A stretch of 64,000 nucleotides of DNA, taken from NCBI GenBank assembly GCA_026936325.1, contig JAPTHN010000003.1, positions 81,953,006-82,017,005 on the forward strand. The letters are read 5' to 3'. Position numbers and translations under genes: made by a program. Below are positions 1 through 10,600 of the stretch, piece by piece. The notes below the pieces were generated by a model. That model saw nothing but the letters and a program-made list of their open reading frames with translations. It was not told the origin of the DNA and searched no databases. This stretch comes from Platynereis dumerilii (Eukaryota > Annelida > Polychaeta > Phyllodocida > Nereididae). Position 1 is the first letter of the stretch. Each line of letters starts with the position of its first letter.

Positions 1-381
1 ACAATACTCATGACAATAGCCATAGTCAACACTTCCGGGTTTAGATTAAACATTTTTAGAATTTTCACAGGCATAAACAATGTGTGGTGTGCATTTGGCT
101 CAGTCAGGCCTGTCCACTCACTCATTATCTAAACAAGGTATGACAGCTGGTTTGTTTACATTTAAAAGTTGTGATGACCCAGGCAGTATTTCCCAACACA
201 ATTGCATACTTCCCTACATCATTTAGGGTAAATACTGAGTGTTACACACTCAGATACGCATGTTCTTACAGCTAGACATACCTGTGTCAGATGACACTTG
301 ATGAAACTGACATTTTAGGCCCAATTTTGCTTCCTATCCTACAATTCCAAATCGTTCTGGTACGCTGTCATAGAGACGTCA

Positions 382-591
382 TTGCATCATCCAATTACAA
401 GACCTGTTACAAATGTTAGACATTTGGCTTGGGCCAAGTTCTCTTCATGCATTACTGATTTGGAGAGCTGGGACCTTCAGTCCAGAGCAGTGTACAGCCA
501 GCTGCTGATCATGGCTGCTGACATGGGCCAGGGTCAGACTGCTTGTTGGCCTACATTATATAAATATTGGATGGGAAGGAGTCCAATATAG
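382..591 (+). other. Possible orphan coding fragment, unrecognised
   Basis: An open frame with a more protein-like composition than its surroundings: balanced amino acids, three Trp and few low-complexity runs, including WAKFSSCITDLESWDLQS around residues 17-34. I do not recognise a family. There is no partner exon I can link it to within the window. It could be an exon of a gene running off the left edge, a pseudogene piece, part of an old transposon, or chance. Confidence 0.15.
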
Positions 592-639
592 AGTATAATT
601 GGATGAAGAAAAGTTATATTGGATGAGGCGCAGAAACAG

Positions 640-880
640 AAAAATTCTGAAATTCATAAAAAGTGAATAGAATGCTTAAAAAATGATAAAAAACCCCAAG
701 AAAAAACTTTCAGGTGAATGCACTCGCAAAAAAAATTGCAATAGAATTATAATAGGGGGGCTTCTTGCCCAATGGGTGGGGTTAGAAGGCCATTTAAATT
801 TTTTTACAAAAATGGCCGTAACTCCTTTTTTAAAATTGGTAGACATTTGTTTCACTAGTTTTTTTCTTGGCAGATGTAAA
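640..880. repeat. Interspersed repeat, copy 1
   Basis: About 240 bp that aligns by eye, in direct orientation, with about 15650-15890. Shared blocks include aacagaaaaattctgaaatt, ataatagggggcttctt, gatgggtggggt and agaaggccatttt. No terminal repeats or coding capacity are evident. Family unknown. Confidence 0.6.
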
Positions 881-1544
881 AAGGCACTATGAAATATCTA
901 TTTTTTAGATTTTTGTCCCCTTCTCTCTGAGACATGTGGGGACGTGTCCCCCAAGTCCCCCCCCCCCTCTTAAACTAGGTTAATGTGTCCTGGTTGGATG
1001 GGTAAGTCACAGTTATATCACCCAGGGTTATGTGACAGGGCTAATCTAATAAAAAAAATAAAGAATCCTAGATCAAAGGCTTTGATCAAAATGTGCTTTT
1101 TGAGTAGTATTTTTGCAATCTTATTATCAATTTATTAACTTTTTCTATTTTCCTTGGACCTCTACTAATAGTAGTATATATATATACAGCCATGGCCGTA
1201 AGTTTTCACTCAGCAGCCATGCTTCACTATGGTACTAATATGTAGATGGCAATGCCATAGATTCGCGGAGCTCAAATTAACTGTTCTTATTTTGAAACCA
1301 TATTATAGTATACAAATATTGAATGATTTCGAGGGCATTAGTCCAATCTATTTCCCTCGAGGGTGTGTAAATGAAAACTATTTCACGAGGCCGAAGTTTT
1401 CCTTTCACACAGGAGAGTAGATAAGCAGATGCATAGCCTATATTGCACTATTATTACTAGTTTTGACGAGTTTTTTTTTGTCTTTACTAATTAATACCCT
1501 TATTTTATTATTTTCCTGCACTATTGCAAATGTATGGGAAATTT

Positions 1545-1680
1545 TGAAAGAAAAATGTTGAAAAAAACATTTAGGAAAAAAGATTTTAGAAAAAAAAATA
1601 GTGGAAAAAAAAATTGGGACAAAAAAAAATTGGAAAAAAAAAATTTGGAAAAAAAAAGATTCGCAAAAAAAAATCTCTCA
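1545..1680 (+). repeat. A-rich imperfect short tandem repeat
   Basis: Runs of 6-10 A separated by short G/T words (GGAAAAAAAAATTG-like), giving artificial Lys-rich (+) and Phe-rich (-) open frames. It is low-complexity DNA, not coding. Confidence 0.8.
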
Positions 1681-2056
1681 GCCAATGACAGCTCTGCTTT
1701 CATGGTCGAGGTATAATAATGATAAACAAGAACACAATCAGTTGGGCCTAAATTATGATGCTACACCGGTGGCGACACCTGTCAGCAAAATAAGCTTTTT
1801 TCATGCAGATGACATAAATGAGCATAAAAATGATGTTTTCAAAACAGAATAGGATAGTTCAGAATCAAATGGAATTTTTCAGACACTACTGCAGTATTGC
1901 AAGAGAAATTCAGGGATGTTTACTTTTACCAAAACTAACTGTTTAATCAGGGACCAACTCCATGGCAGGTACAAGCTGTCCTTCATTCTCACTCCACTGA
2001 CAGATTCAAAATTTATTATCAAAATTTATTATGAGCTGTTGTTAAGCTGTTGTTAA

Positions 2057-2105
2057 GCTAAGTTCGCTGACGCGACGGGCGGCTTCGCCGCCCGTCGCTC
2101 CGCGA
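2057..2105. repeat. GC-rich hairpin
   Basis: GCGACGGGCGGC-TTC-GCCGCCCGTCGC forms 12-bp perfect arms with a 3-nt loop, extended outward by TTCGC...GCGAA. It is a sharp GC island in AT-rich DNA. It resembles in design the other apex hairpins of this window (17.0, 17.2, 21.8, 40.5 and 60.0 kb). Confidence 0.75.
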
Positions 2106-2528
2106 ATATAATTTTGACCAATCATAACAAAGCAAATACTTGCTCAATCTTCACCAAAATGTCAGGAATTATAGTTAGTATATATTTGGAGGTGTTCTGA
2201 TAAATATTGTTGAATGGAATAATGTTACATAATAGCTGCAGGGTATAAAATTTGGTGCAATGATCCCAAAATGTGCAGTGATCAATCTGAAATGTGCAGT
2301 GATCAATCTGAATTTGTGCAGTGATCAAATTCACCCTTTCATGCTAAATTATGATGAACTGCATAATCCCCACAACATATGTTCAATTAATGTAAAACTG
2401 CCTGCCGGATAATAGTAATCTTTTGGCAATTTGTACTGCTTGACTTCTCAATGACAGTCTTGAGCCAGTATGTTGTTCTTCAGATTTTCCAGATTGGAAG
2501 AATACATTTGTGTTCATGGATAGCTAAA

Positions 2529-5127
2529 TATATGATCAAGGCTCCGATGTCCAGGTATAAGTGGAGGTAGACAGTACCATCTGCCATTTATATGTAATAT
2601 TGCAAGATAATTGCTTTATTATCTTGGGAGATATTTAATTCTTTTATTTTCAAAAATTTGCGGACGTAACATGGACAGCACACTGAAATTGTGAAAAATC
2701 AGACTGCAAATAGCATCTGTCTACCACATTAAAGTACAAATGTACTTATCCTTCAAAAATAAACAATTACTTTCAATCTATAGTGAAACCCAGTGAATTT
2801 TGTGGAATAAAATGGTAAAAATATTCCATGATGTAACAGGACACCATTTTTTAAGTTTAAAATCATGTTAAAGAGGTTAGAACCTGACAGAGGCTAACAA
2901 AATTTATACTTTTTATAAATTATATCAACAGAAGCAAAAATTGATGCAAGTATTGCATTGCTGTGAAGGATTTTGAACTGAATATTCATGAAACAAAAAA
3001 TTTATGATGTAACATTGGACACCAATGTTCAACAGGTGATACAATTTCTCACCTAGCTATAATATATTACGTGCATTTTGTATAAATTACCACCAATGAT
3101 CTGTGAGACTACTATCTATGCCTTAAAATTTCATTTTCGTGCATTTTCATTAATTTTTAGCGCAAGAAATTGCTGCTAAAACACCAAGCTAATTTTACCT
3201 TTTTTATGATTTGCAAAAATTAGCACACTTTATGCTTTTCTGTGACAATAAATGAAAATTTATCAAACATCCATTAAAGGCTGCATTTCTGCAGTGCAGT
3301 CCAACAATATTAGACATCTATTTCTGTAGGGAAATTGATATTTCATGTGTTTAACCCCCCACAGAAGATAGCATATTTTGATACAAGGGAAGTGGAGTTT
3401 GACTTGAGGTTTATGGATTGCTTTGTGGATTTCTTCTAATAAAAATGCAATTTAAATTAAATTTCCTATCCTGTGTATCCTTATTTTACCTGCCAGGTAC
3501 AAATGAAGCACTCAAAATAAATTGTTTGACCAAAAGTAATCAGGATTTCAAATTGGTGTCTCGGTTACATCCTAGTCTTGAAAATGTATGTCCTCAGAAA
3601 TAACAGGATATCTTGTGATTGTCTTGCACAAAAAGTATCTAACATGAATTTATGAATGCCGGACTGTGAAAGTGAAGCAAAATGATAGAACAAGCCACGT
3701 TTTACTCGAATTTAAGGGGAATTTTGATTTGATTTATGCCCATGATGTAACTTATGACACCTCACATGCTGTCCATGTTACGTCATAGCCAGGATTTGGC
3801 TATTTACACTTACTTATAATATTAAATGAATATTGTGGGCCATCTTGGTATAACTCATGGCTAGTTTTTGAAATTCAAGTATGTATAACCTTCCATTCTG
3901 AGAAACTAAAAGAATTACACCTGCTTTTACCATGACGTAACATGGACACAAAATAGGATGAAGTGAATTTGGTGTCTCAGTTACATCCAGTTGTATTTTC
4001 AAAACAAACTGAGAAAAAGTGTTCCAGTTGCAGGTTTTTAAAGCATTCAAATGTTAGAAATGATCCAGATTACAGATTTTGTCAAGATGACTGTCTTCAG
4101 TGCAAGAGGCAAACATCTGTACTAAAATATTAAGAGTATGTGTCTTGGATGTAACATGGACAGCGTCGATTACAAAGTGGAGCTGACTTTGGTCTGGATT
4201 TTCTGTTTCTAAGAATGGTCTGCATTGAAGAAATATGGCCAAAACCTTTGCAAAATTAGTTATGAGTCTGCTACAGATGGTTTCAACAACATCTCTGCTA
4301 CTGTTAATTCAATATTATCAACTTTCTGTCAGCATGTCACTGCAGATTGTGGACGTAACGAAGACCAGCCTCACTTTGGCACAACAGGATCCTCTCTTAT
4401 GCTAATTCCAGTGGTGATGGCACCTGTTTTGGTGGCAGAAATTATGCACAAGAATATGGGGATGTTATGAAATGTCTAAAAATAGAATATCCTTTGGCCA
4501 ATAGCAAACCAGGAGGGATGATAGGGACGTAACATTTGGACACCATCTGACATAATGATGTTTGATGAAGTATTCTGTGGTGCCATAGGGGCTCCTGTAA
4601 TATATTCAGCCACTTTCCAAAGCCATAATAGATCTACTCAACATTGAAAGAAAAAAAATGAATTAGCTTGGTTATGTTTAGCTGTCAGGAGCCATGTTAT
4701 GGATGTAACAAAATTGACAATAAATGTTACATCATGGTACACACTAAAAATAGGCCTATATCTTATCAAATTTGGTCAAATTATGACTTTTTTAAAATTT
4801 TGACACAATCTTCTGTTAAATGTCTACAAATTGCAGTCGAAATGATTGGAATTCAGTTACTTATGTCTTATATATAGTATAATCATTTTTGTCTCACCAG
4901 TTGGACACCACAAAAGTGTCCAACTTTTTACCACTTTTGCAAGTGCCCTGTCTAAACCTTAATTAACAAGAGCAGTTATTGCCTTGGAGTTATCTCCCAT
5001 AAAGGCATGTATTTCATTTGTAAAAAAAGATAAGAGCAGAGAGCAACATATTTCCAGTGAAATGCATTTATTTATATTTTCCCATGACGTAACGGCCATA
5101 CCTGGACATCGGAGCCTTGATCATATA
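2529..5127. mobile_element. 2.6-kb element with perfect 30-bp terminal inverted repeats
   Basis: Bases 2529-2558 and 5098-5127 are exact reverse complements over 30 bp. Between them a motif close to TGACGTAACATGGACA recurs at about 2661, 2829, 3005, 3741, 3931, 4147, 4351, 4525, 4700 and 5084. Reverse-strand copies lie at about 3551, 3770 and 3969, and a partial copy near 4900. Many gaps are 165-215 bp or near multiples of about 185 bp. No transposase-like frame is present. It is probably a non-autonomous DNA transposon of unknown superfamily; I could not see a target-site duplication. Confidence 0.55.
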
Positions 5128-6399
5128 AATCTTGAAATGCCCCTCAGAGCACAGGCATTACAATTATTCACGACAATTCTGCATTAGACCAAAGCGACTG
5201 GTGCTCATCACTGCAGACACACCAAGGTTGGAAAGTCTCCTGAATAGATCAGCCTGCTGTAAATGTTGTACAAATGGGGTACAGCCATGCAGGGTTGTTG
5301 ATTAGCTTTGATTCAAGGGAATTGCCCAGACTTACCTACTTTCCTTTCACTATTTAAGGAGGCATCATGCAGGCCATAGAGTGGGAGGGCTTGCAAATGA
5401 TCGGAATGCCCGTGCCTGGGAGGCTGAGGAAATTTTCCCCAGATAATTTTATCTGATTCTTCTTCAATAAGCGAACTGCTTTAGAACCATTCTCCTAAAA
5501 ACTAAGCGATTGGGAGTGTACGTTCCAGTTCATGAATTAATAGTCATTAGCCAACCGTGTTATTGTTTCTGATTGATCTGCTGAGGGATAACATGGCATC
5601 CTAAAAAGATCAAAGGGTTCAGCACTATCAAAAATTAAGACCCCTCAACACATCTTCATGTGATACAACATTTTGTGATTTTTCTGCATTTGTTGAAAGT
5701 TTGTTTTGACGGTGAATTTTAGTCTCACAAACCATAGCTGGTTACTCAGTGGGCCACTTCATTTCAAATCAATTTAAATTTGTGATAAAATTTGACCATG
5801 TTGAGATAGACCTCACATTGCCCCTAAAAATATTTGATCATGTTAATTGCAATTTGAAATTACTATTGGACATGACATTTTCCTGAAACTTTAGGTTGGC
5901 ATTAAAAATTGAAGTTAACTTTCAGCAAAAAACCCAGCTTCCTATATTTTATCCTGTCTGTTCTTTCATGGTCTTTCGACGGCTCCAGTAATATAAGTTA
6001 TTATTTTTCTCTGAGCTGCATGATGGTTTCATAAATAAATGTATCTCCAAAATTTTTACTGGAACAAATGGTGATCAATAGACTTCAGTAAAAATGATTC
6101 AACAAAAGTCCTATCATGTTCAATGTTGGACTGGCATTTGGCTAACTGCAGAAGAAAGACAGTCTGTTTCTTTATTTAACTTCAGAATAATAGAAATGTG
6201 AGCACTGAAGCTCAATCAGACACAATTAAAAAAATAAGATATGAAAAAGAAGATGAACAAGCTATTAAGACACATGTATAGGCTACAGATATTTCATTCC
6301 ATGATTTTAGATGAAAATATTTTATTATTAAATTGAGCCATACATGAATTCTGGCACTTTTAAAAGAACGCCAATTGGTCACCCTTTGTTCGCACGAGA

Positions 6400-7195
6400 C
6401 AATATGTGCAGTGATCAAATTTTCTTATTTTATACCCTGAATAGCTGTGAGGCAAAATACTGAATTAGTTGAAATTTAAGCATATGATCAGTTTTGATCC
6501 TATATTGTCATTCAAATGATAGTAATATTCACCAAAGTGTCTGGATGTGTTGGGCACACACCAAATTAAACATTCATGACAAAATTAAAATTAAATACGC
6601 AACTTTAACGTTGAACGGGTTTCGCTTGATGTATTTGTGTTTAGAAAAATTGTTAATTTCTGATGTAAGAATAAAGTAGTGAATTGTTTTTCTGATTATG
6701 AAATTTAGTTTGTTTCATAAAATCCCATACCTTGGAAAGCATCTGACACAATTTTCTTTCAAAAGAAGAAGTGCAGTTATTTCCTACACCAACATAAAAT
6801 TTTGCCATATTTAAAGAAAAAACCAGTTCTTGTAAAACCCGATAAACGAAAAATTCAACCATGTATTTTATAGTAAATTTGTAATGATTGCTTAATTTCA
6901 TGTGTAAACAACACATTCACAAACTTTGGTGGCTGTTACTGCAATGAGAATAACATATATCATCATAATTGATTTTATGCTCAAAATTAAACTTAATTCA
7001 TTATTTTGCCTCACGATTACTATGAAAATGTAATTTAATGCAATTATTTCTTCCAGAACAACTTATACTCTGTAAAAACTATAATTGCTCTCGATTTAGT
7101 GAAGATTGAGCAAGTATTTGCTTTGCTAAGATTGGTCACAATAATTGCACCATAGTACAGCATTGCAGATGAGTGAAAACTTACGGCTGTACTTA
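6400..7195. repeat. Unclassified interspersed repeat, inverted copy
   Basis: Inverted relative of the 1185-2334 repeat. On the minus strand it reads gccgtaagttttcactc near 7190, then the shared caaatacttgctcaatcttc block near 7100-7130, then a gatcactgcacat block near 6400-6420. It has no coding capacity. Confidence 0.45.
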
Positions 7196-7487
7196 ATATA
7201 AGGCTTGCCGTGACTGCCTTCAGGCCCTTCACTGACGCCCTCCGGTCACTCTGATTCGTTTACAATTTTAAGACAATATGTATAGCAAGTTTGGATGCGC
7301 AATTTTGTATGATGAATTTGTTACCGGTTAGGATCAATGTGCAGAACAAAAAACATTTGTCTCATATTGTGAATGTATGATATACCTCATGCCTCTTAAA
7401 TACCTTTTGTGACATTTTTGGCGTGTTCTAATTTAGTGAAATATGGAACAATTGGAACATTCACTGATTATAGAACAATTTCTTGGC

Positions 7488-7495
7488 TATATATA
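7488..7495 (+). promoter_or_regulatory. Possible TATA box of the sulfotransferase gene
   Basis: TATATATA lies about 120 bp upstream of the start codon, which would place a transcription start near 7518 and a 5' UTR of about 100 nt. An alternative is that the ATG exon is preceded by a 5' UTR intron: the bases just before the ATG read ttttacag/caacATG, a good 3' splice site. The sequence does not decide between the two. Confidence 0.3.
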
Positions 7496-7616
7496 TTGCA
7501 AGATTACATGATCCTCTCACTCTCTCTTTCTCTACGGATTGCTCTAAGCTCAGTACTTTTTACATAAGTACAATACAGATTGATGTACACACATTGATTA
7601 CACATTTTACAGCAAC

Positions 7617-10600
7617 ATGACAGAAGAAAATATCAAAGCAATGACACCTTTGACTTTGGAGGAATTGAAGGAACCATTGACAGCGGCTGAGGGACAGGAA
7701 ATGGACAATCCTCATTTCATATGTCAGTTGAACATGTTCATTGAGGCAGTCAATAATATTCCTAATCTCAGCAAATATCATAGATATTGTCTGACAGAGC
7801 AACAAAGGTGAGTACCACTCTTCCATTCTAGAATTATGGGATGGCAAATCACACCTCCAATGAGCACAGTAATGTTGCAGCAACTTCATGACAACATTGC
7901 ACTTTTGGTGAAAAGTATGTTAAATTGTATGGTGGCGATGACATTGTCTCAACATTGTGAAGCGATATCAAAATATGAATTAGTATGAGACAATGTTGCA
8001 ATGTCATAATTCAATCTCAGTGTTGTGGCCTCACCTTTTGGCAACATAATTTAGGTTACAAAAGAAAAGCCCTTCAGCAATTGGCAATGCTGTGCCTATG
8101 TTGTGTGTCCCTTAGGACAGCTCTTATTGGTCAGGCTGTTGAGAATAGTTATCCATAAAAACAAAATGGCATTGGCTTCTTGCAGTTTCTTGCAGTTTTG
8201 CATCACCATCATCTTTCATTTGATTTTTATCTGTCTTTAACATAAACGTCCTTTCCAGATAGCCAATACCTTTTAAAAAAGATGACAATGGGTGTTTCTT
8301 GTCAACTGTCTGCATGTTTTTCGTACACAGGTAATATACCAGAAAGTAATTATTTTTTCAAATCAATTTATATCTTTCAACTAATTCCAGAGACCATGTG
8401 AAACAAAGGACATCTGTCTACCAGGCAATAAGGGAAAATCCAGATATTGCAAACGTGAGTTTCCGTAGGCCTACTTCTATCATAATGGGCATTAAACAGA
8501 AAATCTGAAATTTGAGGCTCGTAAAAATATCACACTCCAATTCGGTTATGGCTCTTTGCAACTTAATGGTCCATAAGAGTTTCGTAATGAACATTCAACA
8601 TGGCCTTTTGATGTCACTAACGTAGGAAGTTTTTAATAATTTGGTTTTGTCACTCACTGTTTATTAGTTTGTCAGCTTGTGCCCTACCTTTGCATATAGG
8701 TCTCAATAAACAAAGCTATGCACTCTTGTGTAGTATGTACCTGGTAAGAGGATATATAAGAATACTCGCATGTAACTGCCAATGACTTGGCAACTCCAAT
8801 TTAGAAGTTAAAAAGTCAAAACTGAGGGCAGCTAACCTGCAAAGACAGCTCTCTGATACTCTTATGGTAACTCTTACAGGTGTCTGACTCAAGGAATCGT
8901 ATACTCTCTGTGTCAGACTATATTACTCCAGATTCAAACGATAATTGAATCTGGTACAGTGCGTTCATGTTTGTTTTCATCATTGTTTTCCCCAGAAATA
9001 AACTCAGCAACATTAAAAACGCACACTTTCAAAAAAGCTAAAAATAGTACTTCCTCTAGAAGTATCAAGTTGTTGAAATCAATGATCAGAGAAATTGAAA
9101 TTTTGTGACTTCCATTTTCGACAGTGACCACGACGATTTAATTTGACACAAAAGTACTTTACTTAGAGATTTGAAATTTTCCCTGAATATACCTGATGGC
9201 AACTTCTAGAAGTGTGCTTCACATACTTTGCAGGTGAATATTGACCCAGTTGTAATTATCGGCTTACCGCGCTCTGGCACCACCATGTTGCATCGACTGC
9301 TTTCTTGCGATCGAAGATTTGTGGCCCCCATGGCTTTTGAACTCCTCCAGCCCTGTCCTCCTGGAAGACCAGAGAACTGGACAGGCACCGAGAGATACAG
9401 GAAAGCCCAGGAGTACATATGTAAGTAGTTCCATATTCTTATTTCATTGGATCATGGAAGTATAGAAACTTCTTTGTATCTACAAGTATTTTCATTTGGC
9501 AATTAAAATTTGCTGGCAGTGTCAGAATTTATCAGTTAATGACAAAGAATCATTGGTCCACTATGTTATAGTATGTACAGCTTGAGCCTTACCGCACATG
9601 GGATTATTTTATATTGATGACCTTCACTAAAATGTTTTATTGTTGCCCTAATCCCCCATTGCTGGTAGCCTTGGACGTCTATGGTGAAAGCTGGTTTATC
9701 GGGATGGTTTTATTTATATGTTCCATCTTATCATTCTTTATGCTTTTGGCCAAATTCTTGATAAAATACATGTAGCTGTATTAAATCTGTGTCTTCTTTT
9801 ACAGCCCATGTGTTCCCAGGAGGTGTTGACAGAATAAGTCATATGCATGAAATCAAAATGGACCTGCCTGATGAGTGTCAACACACATTACAGGCAGCTA
9901 TGATGGAAGCTGGCTGGTCGTTTCATCCTGCATTCAAGAAATTGAAAGAGTTTATTCATATGGATACGGGAGACAATTCAGTAGAAGCTTACAAGTACTA
10001 CAAAAATGCTCTGAAGTGCATTTTCTATGAAGGTGAATTGGCTTAGCGATTATGTAAAGATATATTACCTTTTTTATCATCCTTTTAAATTATTTGAATT
10101 TTGGTTGGCACTCTTTTCACTTACTAGGTTTGGAAAATGGGGAAGTACCTTTGTTGAAGGCACCCAACCATACGCTTCACATTGACACATACAAGAAAGT
10201 CTTTCCAAATGCCAAGTTCATCTTTCCCTACAGAAACACTAAGGAGATGGTTGGCTCTGGTGTCTCACTGTTTGGCAAGGCACGTGTTTTCTTTTTTTCT
10301 TTTGTTATGTTAAGTCTATGTTTCTAAAATTGAATTATTCTGTGTTGTGATTTGATCAAATACATTACATTGAGACTCTGGTCAAGGACAACCTAAATAT
10401 GAAGTAGATGAGAGGGAGTTTAACACTGTGCTATGAAGTGAACTCACGTCAAATTGAGTCAAGTTTACTTTATTCTATACTGAAAGCAATTAAGGGCTGT
10501 ATATGCATGGTAATAAAATAATCAAAATTCATGTTGGCATTGAGAGGTAGGGGTAACCAGGGTAAGTTTTGCCAAGGGGTAAGTTGCGATGTGAAAGGAA

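Larger units (their letters stand above)
1185..2334. repeat. Unclassified interspersed repeat, interrupted copy
   Basis: The blocks at about 1189-1235 (gccgtaagttttcactc and onward) and 2106-2334 (accaatcataacaaagcaaa and onward; three copies of gtgcagtgatcaa) match, in inverted orientation, sequence that is adjacent at about 7080-7195 and resumes at about 6400-6450. The roughly 870 bp between the two blocks is absent from the other copy. That intervening DNA contains the A-rich tract and ends in a GC-rich hairpin, so it may be a secondary insertion. Confidence 0.45.
1..7487. other. Gene-free 5' flank rich in degenerate repeats
   Basis: I find no gene with supporting splice sites or recognisable domains here. 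The interval holds an A-rich low-complexity tract (about 1545-1680), a GC-rich hairpin (about 2057-2100), an interspersed repeat shared with 15650-15890 (about 640-880), a repeat shared in inverted orientation with 6400-7195 (about 1185-1235 and 2106-2334), and a 2.6-kb inverted-repeat element (2529-5127). The rest, for example 5130-6400, is AT-rich and shows nothing I can name. Confidence 0.7.

Noticed and set aside
1521-1716. Lys-rich (+) and Phe-rich (-) small proteins
   Set aside because: A-rich low-complexity DNA; composition explains the open frames.
7560-7889. 109-aa minus-strand frame
   Set aside because: Antisense shadow of sulfotransferase exon 1, which has proper splice junctions and fits the protein family.
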